A DNA stretch of 64,000 nucleotides, taken from NCBI RefSeq assembly GCF_018024495.1, contig NZ_CP071696.1, positions 2,542,001-2,606,000 of the forward strand. The letters are read 5' to 3'. Shown here piece by piece: positions 9,253-19,708 of the stretch (position 1 is the stretch's first letter; each line of letters begins with the position of its first letter). Below the pieces are notes generated by a model that worked only from the letters and a program-made list of their open reading frames with translations, searched no databases and was not told the origin of the DNA. This DNA comes from Agromyces archimandritae. Its GTDB lineage: Bacteria; Actinomycetota; Actinomycetes; Actinomycetales; Microbacteriaceae. A program made the position numbers and the translations under genes.

Positions 9253-10398
9253 TCAGCGCAGCCGCTCGCCCGCCGCCCACACCGCGCGCACCTCGAGCGC
9301 GTCGTCCAGCAGCACGGCGTCGGCCGCGTACCCCGCCTCGAGCCGGCCGAGATCGCGGGCGCGGCCGATCGCGGCCGCCGGCGTCTCGGTGAGGGCTCGC
9401 ACGGCCTCGGGCAGTTCGATGCCGGCGACCTCGACGGCGAAGCGCAGCGCCTGATCCTGGGTGAGGGTCGAGCCGGCGATGGTCCCGTCGGCGAGGCGCG
9501 CCACGCCGGCATCCACTCGCACCTCGAGCCCCCCGAGCAGGTACTCGCCGTCTGAGGCACCGGCGGCGGCCATCGCGTCGGTGATGAGGGCGATGCGGCC
9601 GGGGGCTCCGGCGAAGGCGAGACGGACGACGTCGGGGTGCAGGTGGATGCCGTCGGCGATGACCTCGAGGGTGACATGGTCGGCGTGCATGGCCGCGAGC
9701 ACGGGGCCCGGCGCCCGGTGGTGGATGCCGCGCATGCCGTTGAAGGCATGGGTCAGGATCGAGGCGCCCGCGTCGAAGGCGGCGAGGGCCTCGTCGAAGC
9801 CGGCGGCGGTGTGCCCGACGGCCACGCGCACGCCGGCGTCGGTGAAGCGGCCGATCGCGTCGGCGGCGCCCGGCAGTTCGGGGGCGAGGGTGATCTGCCG
9901 GAGGGTGCCGGCGGCGGCGTCGACGAGGGCGTCGGCGACGGCCGGCTCGGGGGCTGCGAGGAGCGCCGGATCGTGCGCGCCCTTGAACTCGGGGGCGAGG
10001 AAGGGGCCCTCGAGGTGGACGCCGAGCACGAGCGGGTCGGCGTCGGCGAGCCGGGCGATGCCGGCGAGGGAGTCGGCGAGGCGGGCGGGGGATGCCGTCA
10101 CGAGCGAGATCACCGAGCGCGTCGTGCCCGCTGCGCGGTGCACCGCGAGGGCGCGCCCGATCCCCTCGGGGCCGTCGTCGAAGGCGGCGCCGCCGCCCCC
10201 GTGCCCGTGCAGGTCGATGAAGCCCGGGGTGAGGATCGCGCCCCCGGCATCCACCACCCGAGCGGCCGGCTCGTCCCGCCACGAACCGCCCGCGCCGGCA
10301 TCGGCGATCACCGGCCCGTCGAAGCGCAACCAGGCGTCTGCGACGATGGTGCCGCCGCTGACCGCGAGGGCGGAGTGGATGACGGTCGTCTCGCTCAT
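9253..10398 (-). CDS. nagA: N-acetylglucosamine-6-phosphate deacetylase NagA
   Basis: NagA removes acetate from GlcNAc-6-phosphate to give glucosamine-6-phosphate in amino-sugar and cell-wall recycling. The 381-residue amidohydrolase shows [11 protein letters not shown] near residue 60, GVHLEGPFL with the metal-binding Glu, GHTAA and HAFNGM with metal His residues, and ITDAMAAAG with the catalytic Asp. Start ATG 10398 (MSETTV) fits family length. It stands alone; no nagB or GlcNAc transporter is adjacent. Confidence 0.93.
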   Translation of the reverse strand: MSETTVIHSALAVSGGTIVADAWLRFDGPVIADAGAGGSWRDEPAARVVDAGGAILTPGFIDLHGHGGGGAAFDDGPEGIGRALAVHRAAGTTRSVISLVTASPARLADSLAGIARLADADPLVLGVHLEGPFLAPEFKGAHDPALLAAPEPAVADALVDAAAGTLRQITLAPELPGAADAIGRFTDAGVRVAVGHTAAGFDEALAAFDAGASILTHAFNGMRGIHHRAPGPVLAAMHADHVTLEVIADGIHLHPDVVRLAFAGAPGRIALITDAMAAAGASDGEYLLGGLEVRVDAGVARLADGTIAGSTLTQDQALRFAVEVAGIELPEAVRALTETPAAAIGRARDLGRLEAGYAADAVLLDDALEVRAVWAAGERLR

Positions 10399-10466
10399 CA
10401 CAGCCACTGTATTCGGGTCGCCCGCCCGATCCCGGCACGATCGCCGTATCCGCCGCGCCCCGTTGC

Positions 10467-10552
10467 TATGCTTGCCAGCGTCGCGACTGGCGTTGAGATG
10501 GAGACCCATCGGGGAGCGACTGGCACGGACCGACCGCACGCCTGGGCCGGGA
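10467..10552 (+). promoter_or_regulatory. Promoter and ZTP (pfl-motif) riboswitch controlling glyA-folD
   Basis: A -10 hexamer TATGCT (10467-10472) sits just before a leader with pfl-motif features. GCCAG.GTCGC (from 10474) pairs with GCGAC.TGGC (from 10515). A small hairpin GATGG/CCATC follows, next to the conserved GGGGAGCGAC, and CGCCTGGGC comes about 20 nt downstream (10539-10547). This class senses ZTP/ZMP, the purine intermediate that accumulates when 10-formyl-THF is short, and typically activates glyA and folD. Those are the two genes that follow. Confidence 0.85.
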
Positions 10553-10619
10553 CGGACGCCTCGGGCGCGAGTCGCCGAGGCAGCATCCCGCAGGTCCGCA
10601 TGTCACGAAGGAGCCAGTC

Positions 10620-11891
10620 TTGGCCGAGTCCGTCTTCACCCAGCCGCTTTCCGCCGTCGATCCCGAGATCGCCGAAGTCCTCGAACTCGAACTCGGTCGC
10701 CAGCGCGACTACCTCGAGATGATCGCGAGCGAGAACTTCGTGCCCGTCTCGGTCCTGCAGTCGCAGGGGTCCGTCCTCACCAACAAGTACGCCGAGGGCT
10801 ACCCCGGTCGCCGCTACTACGGCGGCTGCGAGTACGTCGACATCGCCGAGAACCTCGCCATCGAACGCGCCAAGTCGCTCTTCGGCGCCGAATACGCGAA
10901 CGTGCAGCCGCACTCCGGCGCCACCGCCAACGCCGCCGTGCTCTCGGCCATCACCACCCCCGGCGACACCATCCTCGGCCTCGAACTCGCCCACGGCGGC
11001 CACCTCACCCACGGCATGAAGCTGAACTTCTCGGGCAAGCTGTACAACGCCGTCGCCTACGGCGTCGACCCCGAGACCATGCTCGTCGACATGGACCGGG
11101 TGCGGGATGCCGCGCTCGAGCACAAGCCGCAGGTCATCATCGCCGGGTGGTCGGCCTACCCCCGCCACCTCGACTTCGCCGCGTTCCGCGCGATCGCCGA
11201 CGAGGTCGGCGCGAAGCTCTGGGTCGACATGGCGCACTTCGCCGGACTCGTCGCCGCCGGCATCCACCCCTCGCCCGTGCCCTACGCCGACGTCGTCTCC
11301 TCGACCGTGCACAAGACCATCGGCGGCCCGCGCTCCGGCTTCATCGTCAGCCGCGACACCGAACTGGCCAAGAAGCTGAACTCGAACGTCTTCCCCGGCC
11401 AGCAGGGCGGCCCCCTGATGCACGTCATCGCCGCCAAGGCGACCGCGTTCAAGATCGCCGCGAGCGACGAGTTCCGCGACCGCCAGGAGCGCACCCTCCG
11501 CGGCGCCCGCATCCTCGCCGAGCGCCTCACCGCCGAGGACTCCCGTTCCGCCGGCATCGACGTCCTCACCGGCGGCACCGACGTGCACCTCGTCCTCGCC
11601 GACCTCCGCAACTCGAAGATCGACGGCAAGCAGGCCGAAGACCTCCTGCACGACGCCCTCATCACCGTCAACCGCAACGCGGTGCCCTTCGACCCGCGCC
11701 CGCCGATGGTGACCTCCGGCCTCCGCATCGGCACGCCCGCCCTGGCCACCCGCGGCTTCGGCGACGCCGAGTTCACCGAGGTCGCCGACATCATCGCCCT
11801 CGCCCTGCAGGGCTCCGACACGGCCGCGCTGCGCTCGCGCGTCGAAGCCCTCACGAGCGCCTTCCCGCTCTACCCCGGGCTCCAGCAGTGA
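10620..11891 (+). CDS. glyA: Serine hydroxymethyltransferase GlyA
   Basis: GlyA is the PLP enzyme interconverting serine plus THF with glycine plus methylene-THF. It is 423 residues. [15 protein letters not shown] contains the PLP-binding lysine; [10 protein letters not shown] near residue 60 and [11 protein letters not shown] near 100 are family blocks. The start is TTG 10620, supported by AAGGAG 6 nt upstream. It is the first gene of the riboswitch-controlled operon, and its stop overlaps the folD GTG. Confidence 0.97.
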   Translation: MAESVFTQPLSAVDPEIAEVLELELGRQRDYLEMIASENFVPVSVLQSQGSVLTNKYAEGYPGRRYYGGCEYVDIAENLAIERAKSLFGAEYANVQPHSGATANAAVLSAITTPGDTILGLELAHGGHLTHGMKLNFSGKLYNAVAYGVDPETMLVDMDRVRDAALEHKPQVIIAGWSAYPRHLDFAAFRAIADEVGAKLWVDMAHFAGLVAAGIHPSPVPYADVVSSTVHKTIGGPRSGFIVSRDTELAKKLNSNVFPGQQGGPLMHVIAAKATAFKIAASDEFRDRQERTLRGARILAERLTAEDSRSAGIDVLTGGTDVHLVLADLRNSKIDGKQAEDLLHDALITVNRNAVPFDPRPPMVTSGLRIGTPALATRGFGDAEFTEVADIIALALQGSDTAALRSRVEALTSAFPLYPGLQQ

Positions 11892-12778
11892 CGGCCGCCA
11901 GGCTCGACGGGCTCGCCGCGGCCGCCGCGGTCAAGGCCGACGTCGCCCGGCGCGTCGCCGCCCTCCGCGAGCGGGGCGTCGTTCCGGGGCTCGGCACCCT
12001 GCTCGTCGGCGACGACCCGGCATCCCGTTCCTACGTGACCGGCAAGCACCGCGACACCGCCGAGGTCGGCATGCACTCCGTGCGCGAGGAGCTGCCGGCG
12101 ACCGCCTCGCAGGCCGAGATCCTCGCCGCCGTCGACCGGCTGAACGCAGACCCCGCCGTCACCGCGTTCATCGTGCAGCTGCCGCTGCCCGACGGCATCG
12201 ACGAGAACACCGTGCTCGAAGCCGTCGACCCCGACAAGGACGCCGACGGCCTGCACCCGACGAACCTCGGCCGCCTCGTCCTCGGCGTCGACCCCGCCAC
12301 GGCCGTGCCGGCTCCGCTGCCGTGCACGCCCGCCGGCATCCTCGAACTGCTCGCACAGAACGAGGTGCCGGTCGCCGGCAAGCACGTCGTCGTCCTCGGC
12401 CGCGGCATCACGGTCGGCCGCCCGCTCGGCCTCCTCCTCACCCGCAAGGGCACCGACGCGACCGTGACCCTCACGCACTCCCGCACCCCCGACCTCGCGG
12501 CCGAAGTGCGCCGGGCCGATGTGGTCGTCGCCGCCGTCGGCGTGCCCCACCTCGTGAAGCCCGACTGGGTGAAGCCCGGCGCGGCCGTCCTCGACGTCGG
12601 CGTCACCCGCGTCGGCACCACCGAGTCCGGCAAGGCGAAGCTCGCCGGCGACGTCGACCCGGGCGTCGCCGACGTCGCCGGGTTCCTCTCGCCGAACCCC
12701 GGCGGGGTCGGGCCCATGACGCGGGCGCTGCTGCTGCGCAACGTCGTCGACGCCGCCGAGCGCTCGGTTCCGGCATGA
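11888..12778 (+). CDS. folD: Methylenetetrahydrofolate dehydrogenase/cyclohydrolase FolD
   Basis: FolD is bifunctional, converting 5,10-methylene-THF to 10-formyl-THF with NADP. It is 296 residues. Visible motifs are [17 protein letters not shown] with the catalytic Lys, [23 protein letters not shown], and [11 protein letters not shown] followed by the nucleotide-binding [14 protein letters not shown]. The GTG start overlaps the glyA stop (GTGA), and its own stop overlaps the next ATG, so expression is coupled to glyA and thus to the riboswitch. Confidence 0.96.
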   Translation: MTAARLDGLAAAAAVKADVARRVAALRERGVVPGLGTLLVGDDPASRSYVTGKHRDTAEVGMHSVREELPATASQAEILAAVDRLNADPAVTAFIVQLPLPDGIDENTVLEAVDPDKDADGLHPTNLGRLVLGVDPATAVPAPLPCTPAGILELLAQNEVPVAGKHVVVLGRGITVGRPLGLLLTRKGTDATVTLTHSRTPDLAAEVRRADVVVAAVGVPHLVKPDWVKPGAAVLDVGVTRVGTTESGKAKLAGDVDPGVADVAGFLSPNPGGVGPMTRALLLRNVVDAAERSVPA

Positions 12779-14907
12779 CCCGGCGGCAGCACCTGCTCGG
12801 CGCGATCCTCGGGGCGCTCGGCGTCATCGGGGTGCTCGCGGGACCGGCGGCGCCGGCCGCCGCGGCTCCGGGCGCGCTCGACGCGCCGGCCGCTGCCCGG
12901 GCCGCCGTGACGCCCGCCGCGGTCGCGGCTCCCGCCGCCCTCGTCGCTCCGGCGGCGGCCGCTTCGGTCGAGGACTTCGTCTTCTCCTCCCTCGAGGTCG
13001 ACTACTACCTCTCCCGGGCCGAGATCCGCGACACCGCCGAACTGCTCGTCGTCGAACGCTTCGTCGCCGAGTTCCCGAACCGCGATCAGAACCGCGGCAT
13101 CATCCGCAGCATCCCGAACCGCGACGGGGCGAAGAGCCTCGGGCTCCGGGTCGTCGGCGTCACCGACGGCGAGGGCGGCGATGTGCCGTACACGATCGAC
13201 GAGGAGGCGCCGAGCGACGTCACCCGCCTCGTCATCGACGACGACGCCTACAAGCACGGGCCGACCGTGTACGAGATCACGTATCGGATGAGCGAGGTCG
13301 CCCGTTCCTTCGCCGACGGCGACGAGTTCTTCCCCGACGTCAACGGAACCGAGTGGGCCCAGTCCTTCGAGCGCGTCACCGCCCGCCTGCACGTCGCCGG
13401 CGAGACGTCGACCGCGTACCCGGATGCGCCGGATGCCCGTGATCCCGCCGCCCTCGACGGACTGCTGGACGGCCGGGCGGACTGCCTCACGGGCACGCAG
13501 GGCGCGCGCGGCGGCGCCTGCGAGATCGCCGAACCCGTCACGGGCGCCGCGGACTGGCCGGCGGACGCCGCCTCCCGACCCGCGACGGAAACCGTCGTCG
13601 AGGTCACCGCGGGCCCCCTCGTACCCGGTGAGAACCTCTCCTTCGTCGTCGGATTCGAACCCGGCACCTTCGCCCGGCCCGAAACCGCCGGCGAGACCGT
13701 CGCGGCGCACGTGCTCGCCCTGATCGCGGCCGTCCTCGCCGTTGCGACCCTCGCCGGCATGCTCATCGTGCGCGTCCGCGACCGCCTGGCCCTGCCTCGG
13801 CCTCGCATCGTCCAGTACACGCCGCCGAAGGACGTGCCGCTCCGCGTCGCCGCCTTCGTGCTGAACCGGCCGAACCGGTTGCTGCCCTCGGTCGTGACCG
13901 ACGCCGCCGTCCGCGGCCTCCTCGAGTTCCGCACCCGCCCGGGTACCGTGCGCAGCACCGATCCGCACGACCACTGGCTCGCCCGGCGCGTCGACCCGAG
14001 CGAGCAGGGCGCCGACGACGAGGCCCTGCTCCGTGCGCTCTTCGGCTCCGGGCCGACCCCGAAGACGAAGATCCGCCTCGACCGCATCAGCCGGCAGCGC
14101 GGCGAACGCATCGAGGAATACCGCGTCGCCAGTCGTGTCATGGCCGAAGACCTCGGCTACGTCGCCGGCCGCCGTACGGGCCTCGTCGCGGCCGCCGTCT
14201 GCGCCCTGGTCGTCTCCGGTCTGCTCGCCGCGTTCGTCGCCGCCTTCGCCGACGACGGCTGGATCTCCTGGTCGCTGGCCGCACCCACCGCTGCCGTCGT
14301 CTTCGTGTGCGCGGTCGTCGCGTTCCTGCTGCGTCCCTCGGCCGTGCGGCTGAGCCCGGCCGGGCACGAGCTCGTCCAGTATCTGGCGGGGATGCGCGAG
14401 TACATCCGCATCGCCGAGGCCGAGCGGCTGCGCATGCTGCAGTCGCCGACGACGGCGGAGGAACGCCGCGTCGGCGGCCTGCTGCCCTCGGACGCGGTGC
14501 GCGCGGGGGCCTCCGGCAGCGCGTCGGTGCCGGCCGGTGCGCCGGCCGAGGCCGGGGGCGCGCGCATCGGCGTGCTCGCGGCCGGCTGCGAGAGCCCCGA
14601 ACTCGTCCGATTGCACGTCTACGAGCGGATGCTGCCCTACGCCATCCTCTTCAAGCAGGAGAAGCAGTGGGCGCGCGTGCTCGCCGAGCTCGGGGCGGCC
14701 CCCGAGGCGGACGCCTCGAACGCGGCACTCGTCTCCGTCGCCGCGCAGGGCGCTTTGGTGCACATGATCGTCGCCGCGTCCGCAGCACCCCCGGTCGACG
14801 GTGCGAGCGGCAGCGGGTCCGACGGCGGCGCCGTCTCCTCGGGCTTCAGCGTGGGCGGCGGATTCTCGGGCGGCGGCTTCGGCGGCGGCGGAGGCGGCGG
14901 CCGGTAG
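12775..14907 (+). CDS. DUF2207-type membrane protein with Gly-rich tail
   Basis: This 710-residue protein has an N-terminal signal peptide, an Ala/Pro-rich spacer to about residue 60 and a large extracellular domain (DUF2207-like, about 65-300). One membrane helix follows near 307-330, a cytoplasmic stretch, then two helices at about 466-521. The C-terminus ends in a glycine run ([12 protein letters not shown]) typical of this family. Function is unknown. ATG 12775 overlaps the folD stop by 4 bp, so it shares the glyA-folD transcript, perhaps only by read-through. Confidence 0.8.
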   Translation: MTRRQHLLGAILGALGVIGVLAGPAAPAAAAPGALDAPAAARAAVTPAAVAAPAALVAPAAAASVEDFVFSSLEVDYYLSRAEIRDTAELLVVERFVAEFPNRDQNRGIIRSIPNRDGAKSLGLRVVGVTDGEGGDVPYTIDEEAPSDVTRLVIDDDAYKHGPTVYEITYRMSEVARSFADGDEFFPDVNGTEWAQSFERVTARLHVAGETSTAYPDAPDARDPAALDGLLDGRADCLTGTQGARGGACEIAEPVTGAADWPADAASRPATETVVEVTAGPLVPGENLSFVVGFEPGTFARPETAGETVAAHVLALIAAVLAVATLAGMLIVRVRDRLALPRPRIVQYTPPKDVPLRVAAFVLNRPNRLLPSVVTDAAVRGLLEFRTRPGTVRSTDPHDHWLARRVDPSEQGADDEALLRALFGSGPTPKTKIRLDRISRQRGERIEEYRVASRVMAEDLGYVAGRRTGLVAAAVCALVVSGLLAAFVAAFADDGWISWSLAAPTAAVVFVCAVVAFLLRPSAVRLSPAGHELVQYLAGMREYIRIAEAERLRMLQSPTTAEERRVGGLLPSDAVRAGASGSASVPAGAPAEAGGARIGVLAAGCESPELVRLHVYERMLPYAILFKQEKQWARVLAELGAAPEADASNAALVSVAAQGALVHMIVAASAAPPVDGASGSGSDGGAVSSGFSVGGGFSGGGFGGGGGGGR

Positions 14908-14949
14908 GCGGTCTCGGGCGGTCTCGGGCGGGCGGGTGCGCGGTCCGGG

Positions 14950-15027
14950 TTCGCCGGTGGATGCCGTGGCGCCCGGCTCGCCGGGCTCAGCCGAGGCGAG
15001 TTCGCCGGTGGATGCCGTGGCGCCCGG
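14950..15027. repeat. Two copies of a 27-bp direct repeat, 51 bp apart
   Basis: The 27 bp beginning TTCGCCGGTGGATGCCGTGG occurs identically at 14950-14976 and 15001-15027. It fills the short space between the convergent DUF2207 and methyltransferase genes; the second copy abuts the methyltransferase stop codon. It contains the GGTGGATGCCG string common elsewhere in this genome. It may be a local duplication. Confidence 0.6.
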
Positions 15028-15663
15028 TCAGCCGGTGCGGCGGGCGAAGAGCACGGCGTCGTCCGCATGCTGCGGGCCGGCGCCGTGGTCGAGGATGCGG
15101 GCTCGCTCCTCGGCGGCGAGCACCTCGAACCCGGGCGGCAGCAGCCGTGCGATATCGGCGGCGAAGAACATCGCACGCCGCTGCGGGCCGTCGGCGTGGC
15201 GGTGCTCGCCCGTGGGCGCGTGGCCGACGACGAGCAGATGCCCGCCGGGGACGACGGCCGCCGCCAGGCGCGGCAGTACCTCGGCCATGCGCCCGGCGGC
15301 CGGGTGCAGGTAGTGGCTCGTGACGAGGTCCCACCGGCGCTCGCCGGGGTCGAAGTCGCGGGCGTCCACCCGCATCCACTCGACGCGCTCGGCGACGCCG
15401 GCGGCTTCGGCGGCACGTGCCGCACGGGCGAGCCCGTTCGCGGAGAAGTCGGCGCCCGTGACCTGCCAGCCGCGGGCAGCGAGCCAGAGCACGTCGCCGC
15501 CTTCGCCGCAGCCCATGTCGAGGGCGGTTCCGGGCGTCAGGTCCGCAGCGGCGGCCTCGAGCTGCGGGTTCGCCGAGCCGGCCCACACCCGCCCGTCGCC
15601 GGCGTAGCGCTCCTCCCATGAGGCGGGTTCGAACACCGCGCTCGGGTCGTCGTCGTCGCTCAT
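15028..15663 (-). CDS. Class I SAM-dependent methyltransferase
   Basis: This 211-residue protein has a Rossmann methyltransferase fold. Motif I is ALDMGCGEGGDVLWLA near residue 46, with acidic residues following and a conserved Trp-rich N-terminus (WEERYAGDGRVWAGSANP). It resembles small cytoplasmic methyltransferases acting on thiol/tellurite-type or small-molecule substrates, but the substrate cannot be assigned. It ends where a 27-bp repeat begins, and its start is 15 bp from the stop of the gamma carbonic anhydrase gene, so the two are probably cotranscribed. Confidence 0.85.
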   Translation of the reverse strand: MSDDDDPSAVFEPASWEERYAGDGRVWAGSANPQLEAAAADLTPGTALDMGCGEGGDVLWLAARGWQVTGADFSANGLARAARAAEAAGVAERVEWMRVDARDFDPGERRWDLVTSHYLHPAAGRMAEVLPRLAAAVVPGGHLLVVGHAPTGEHRHADGPQRRAMFFAADIARLLPPGFEVLAAEERARILDHGAGPQHADDAVLFARRTG

Positions 15664-15678
15664 CGGTGGTCCGCCGTC

Positions 15679-16215
15679 TCAGTCGACCGGGCTCTGGTGC
15701 ACGCGCGCGAGCTCGAGATAGTGGGCGGCGTTGCGCTGGAGCCCTTCGCGTTCGGCGGCGCTCAGCTCACGGCGGACCTTCGCGGGAACGCCGGCGACGA
15801 GCGAGCCCGGCGGAACCTGCGTGCCCTCGAGCACGACCGCGCCCGCCGCGACGAGCGAGCCTGCCCCGATGACGACGCCGTTCATGACGGTCGCGCTCAT
15901 GCCGATGAGGCAGTCGTCCTCGATCGTGCAGCCGTGCAGCACCGCACGGTGCCCGACCGAGACGCCCTCGCCGACCGTCAGCGGGAAGCCCGCGTCGACG
16001 TGCCCGGCGACGCCGTCCTGCAGATTGGATCGCGCCCCGATCGTGATCCGTTCGGCCTCTGCGCGCAGCACCGCGTTGTACCAGACGCTCGCTTCGGCGC
16101 CGAGATGCACATCGCCGACGATCACGGCACCGGCCGCGACGAAGGCGCTCTCATCGAGCTCGGGAGCGGCGATACCGGCGAGCGGCAGAACATGGGCGGA
16201 GGGATCGGCGGTCAT
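15679..16215 (-). CDS. Gamma-carbonic anhydrase family protein (left-handed beta-helix)
   Basis: This 178-residue hexapeptide-repeat protein of the PaaY/YrdA/CaiE type builds a trimeric left-handed beta-helix. Metal-ligand histidines are visible in VAGHVDAG, GHRAVLHGC and the surrounding repeats. Family members bind zinc or iron; carbonic anhydrase activity is proven only for some. The start at ATG 16215 faces a long repeat-rich divergent region. Confidence 0.88.
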   Translation of the reverse strand: MTADPSAHVLPLAGIAAPELDESAFVAAGAVIVGDVHLGAEASVWYNAVLRAEAERITIGARSNLQDGVAGHVDAGFPLTVGEGVSVGHRAVLHGCTIEDDCLIGMSATVMNGVVIGAGSLVAAGAVVLEGTQVPPGSLVAGVPAKVRRELSAAEREGLQRNAAHYLELARVHQSPVD

Positions 16216-16249
16216 GGCCCCAGCCTAAGGTGTGCCCCTCCGCGCCGGC

Positions 16250-16309
16250 CCTCCGCCCCGGCCCCCGACCCTCCGCCCCCGCCCCCGACCCTCCGCCCGG
16301 GCCCTCTAC
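16250..16309. repeat. GC-rich tandem repeat, about 20-bp unit
   Basis: About two and a half copies of a 20-bp unit, CCTCCGCCCCGGCCCCCGAC and close variants, start at 16250, 16270 and 16290. They occupy the upstream edge of the divergent gap next to the carbonic anhydrase gene. Confidence 0.6.
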
Positions 16310-16315
16310 GCGGTG

Positions 16316-16545
16316 GCGGCATCCGCTGCCGCCACCGTTCCGGAGATCGCCACGGTTCCGGATGGAGCGAGCTGAATCCATCCGAATCCGTGGCGATCTC
16401 CGATTCCGTGGCGGTGGCCGCGACGACGCCTGCGGCATCCGCTGCCGCCACCGTTCCGGAGATCGCCACGGATTCGGATGGAAGGAGCTGGATCCATCCG
16501 AATCCGTGGCGATCTCCGATTCCGTGGCGATGGCGATGGCGATGG
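16316..16545. repeat. Two tandem 116-bp palindromic units (long hairpins)
   Basis: Each unit begins GCGGCATCCGCTGCCGCC (16316 and 16432) and contains a long inverted repeat. In the second unit the 25-bp arms 16458-16482 and 16493-16517 are perfectly complementary around a 10-bp loop. In the first, arms 16342-16366 and 16377-16401 match at 23 of 25. An outer 7-bp arm (CCGCCAC/GTGGCGG) extends each stem. Arms are built on GGAGATCGCCACGG and GATTCGGATGGA. No credible protein is encoded on either strand. Confidence 0.75.
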
Positions 16546-16680
16546 CGATGGTGATGGCGGCGGCGGCGGCGTCGCGCGAGGCTCCACCACTGCGCAGCCG
16601 TCGCGCGGACTCCACCACTGCACTGCCGTCGAGCGGGGCCACCACTGCGCAGCCGTCGCGCAGCGCTCCACCGCGGCGGC
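16524..16680. repeat. GGCGAT hexamer run followed by an approximately 28-bp tandem repeat
   Basis: A GGCGAT-type hexamer array (about 16524-16560) merges into a GGC run. It is followed by three and a partial fourth copy of a 27-29 bp unit whose core CCACCACTGC begins at 16584, 16612 and 16639, with a degenerate copy near 16668. Each unit continues into GCCGTCGCGC or a close variant. Next comes the -10-like TACGCT (16689-16694) that probably serves the CPBP protease gene. Together with the preceding repeats this accounts for the whole 512-bp gene-free gap. Confidence 0.65.
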
Positions 16681-16727
16681 GCGGCCGATACGCTGGGTCC
16701 GCCGTCCGAGCTCGATGAGGAGACCCG

Positions 16728-17768
16728 ATGATCCCCGCACCAGACTCCGCCCAGCAGGTCCCGGCCCCGCGACCTTTCGTGCCGCAGCGACCCTCGCGCC
16801 CCGCCTGGCTCGGGCCGCTCGTCTTCTCGGCGCTCGCGATCGCGCTCGCGTGGCTCGTGGCTTCGCCCCTCTTCGTCACCGGCGGCCTCGCGAGCCCGGT
16901 GTTCCCGCTCATCGCGATGCTGGTCATGCTGACCCCGGGCGCCTCGGCGCTCATCACCGTGCGCTTCGTCGAGGGGCGTCGCGGAGTCTGGCGCGCCCTC
17001 GGGGCCTGGCCGTTGCGACCGGTCGGCCGCCTCTTCGCCTGGCTCGGGATCGCGCTGGGCGTGTGCCTCGCGCTCGTGTTCGCCGCGCTTCCGCTCGGCG
17101 TGCTGTTCGGCGTCTACGAGGCGGACTTCGCCGGCTTCGGCTTCTTCGCCGAGCAGATCACGGCCCAGCTCGCGGCGAGCGGCGCCGGGGGCTTCCCGCT
17201 GCCGATCGCGCTGCTCGTCGGCCTGCAACTGGCGATGATCGTGCCGGGCTCGCTCGTGAACATGCTCCCGGCCTTCGGCGAGGAACTCGGGTGGCGCGGA
17301 TACCTGTATCCGAGCCTCCGCAGGCTCGGCGTCGTGCCGGCGATCCTCGTCTCGGGGGTGATCTGGGGCGTCTGGCATGCACCGCTGCTGCTGCTCGGCT
17401 ACAACTACCCGGGGGTGGATCCGCTGGTGGCGATCGCGTCGATGTGCGGCATGTGCATCGTCATGGGCGGTGTGCTCGCCTGGGTGCGGGAGCGCAGCGG
17501 ATCCGTCTTGCCGGCAGCGCTCGGGCACGGGGCGATCAACGCCTCGGCCGGCACCGTGTTCCTCTTCGCCGCGGCGGGGTCGAGCGTCGACCCGACCCAG
17601 GCGGGGCTGCTCGGGTGGTCCGGGTGGATCGTGCCGCTCGTGCTCGTGGCGGTGCTCGTGGCGACGGGCCTGTTCCGCGGCCCGCGCGAGCAGAGGCCGG
17701 GTGCGGATGCCGCGCAGCCCGCGAGCGGCGGTGCCGGCGAAGCGGCTGCCGTAGGATCCGACGCATGA
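16728..17768 (+). CDS. CPBP-family intramembrane metalloprotease
   Basis: This 346-residue polytopic membrane protein of the CAAX-protease/Abi (CPBP) family has all three motifs: GEELGWRGYL (EExxxR) near residue 183, WGVWHAPLLLLGYN with the metal His, and HGAINAS. Around eight membrane helices are apparent. The ATG is preceded by GAGGAG. Possible roles include processing of membrane proteins or peptides; the substrate is unknown. It overlaps the YbaK gene by 4 bp. Confidence 0.9.
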   Translation: MIPAPDSAQQVPAPRPFVPQRPSRPAWLGPLVFSALAIALAWLVASPLFVTGGLASPVFPLIAMLVMLTPGASALITVRFVEGRRGVWRALGAWPLRPVGRLFAWLGIALGVCLALVFAALPLGVLFGVYEADFAGFGFFAEQITAQLAASGAGGFPLPIALLVGLQLAMIVPGSLVNMLPAFGEELGWRGYLYPSLRRLGVVPAILVSGVIWGVWHAPLLLLGYNYPGVDPLVAIASMCGMCIVMGGVLAWVRERSGSVLPAALGHGAINASAGTVFLFAAAGSSVDPTQAGLLGWSGWIVPLVLVAVLVATGLFRGPREQRPGADAAQPASGGAGEAAAVGSDA

Positions 17769-18256
17769 GCACTCCCTCGCACCCCGCCGTCGACCGCGTC
17801 ATCGAAGCCCTCGCCGGCAACGGGCTGGCCCCGGAGATCCGGTGGCTCGGCGACGCCGTGACGACGGCGCAGCTCGCGGCGGATGCGATCGGCGTCGAGG
17901 TCGGGCAGATCGCCAACTCGCTCGTGTTCACCCTCGATGGGGAGCCGATCCTCGTGCTCACGAGCGGCGCCCACCGGGTCGACACGGCCTGGCTCGGGGA
18001 GCGGATCGGCGGCACGATCGGGCGTGCGTCGAAGGAGCTCGTGAAGCAGGCCACCGGCCAGGTCATCGGCGGGGTCGCCCCGCTCGGGCATCCGGCGCCG
18101 GTGCGGACGTTCGTCGACACCGCGCTCGCCGCCTATGACGAGGTGTGGGCGGCCGCCGGGCACGCGAAGACCGTGTTCCCGACGAGCTTCGACGAACTGG
18201 TGCGGATCACGGGCGGCACGCCCACCGCCGTCGAACCCGACGCGGCTGCAGCGTAG
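17765..18256 (+). CDS. YbaK/EbsC-type aminoacyl-tRNA deacylase
   Basis: This 163-residue single-domain protein is related to the ProRS editing domain. Family members hydrolyse mischarged Cys-tRNA(Pro) and similar species. ANSLVFTLDGEPILVLTSG, RASKELVKQATGQVIGGVAPLG and the catalytic-type lysine are recognisable. It is cytoplasmic. It overlaps the CPBP gene (ATGA) and also has TAGGAT 7 bp before its own ATG, so an internal promoter is possible. Confidence 0.88.
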   Translation: MSTPSHPAVDRVIEALAGNGLAPEIRWLGDAVTTAQLAADAIGVEVGQIANSLVFTLDGEPILVLTSGAHRVDTAWLGERIGGTIGRASKELVKQATGQVIGGVAPLGHPAPVRTFVDTALAAYDEVWAAAGHAKTVFPTSFDELVRITGGTPTAVEPDAAAA

Positions 18257-18282
18257 GCGACGCCCCGGAGCCCGCGCTGCCG

Positions 18283-18549
18283 TCAGGCGGGTTCCGGCGT
18301 CGGCCGGCGCCGGTGCCGGAGTTCGCGCAGCCCGTCGGCGCTGCCGCCCTCGCCGGTTTTCACGCCGCCGTCGGCGATCCAGCCGTGCCGTTCGTAGAAG
18401 CGGATCGCGCGGGTGTTGCCGTCGAGCCCGTCGAGGATCTCACGGGAGACGATGCCCCGGTACGCCGCACGCCAGGAGGCGACGTGCACGGCGGCGACTC
18501 CGGCCGCGTCTTCGGGGCGTGCCTGACGCGCACGCAGTCCGTCGGTCAT
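18283..18549 (-). pseudogene. GNAT N-acetyltransferase with its central acetyl-CoA-binding core deleted
   Basis: The 88 codons read in frame but join only the two ends of a GNAT protein. The N-terminal helix (RPEDAAGVAAVHVASWRAAY) is followed within about ten residues by the C-terminal signature GNTRAIRFYERHGW. A normal GNAT has roughly 80 more residues between these, carrying the RxxGxG/A acetyl-CoA loop, which is absent. An in-frame deletion is the simplest reading, so activity is unlikely. ATG 18549 lies 1 bp after the galK stop, so it probably ends the gal operon. Confidence 0.7.
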
Positions 18550-18550
18550 C

Positions 18551-19704
<1,154 letters not shown>

Positions 19705-19708
<4 letters not shown>

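Noticed and set aside
16316..16680. CRISPR array
   Set aside because: Units are directly adjacent or differ in length, with no unique spacers, and no cas genes are nearby.
16212..17528. Possible His/Arg-rich protein encoded across the repeat region
   Set aside because: The sequence only mirrors the tandem repeats and runs antisense through the CPBP protease gene.
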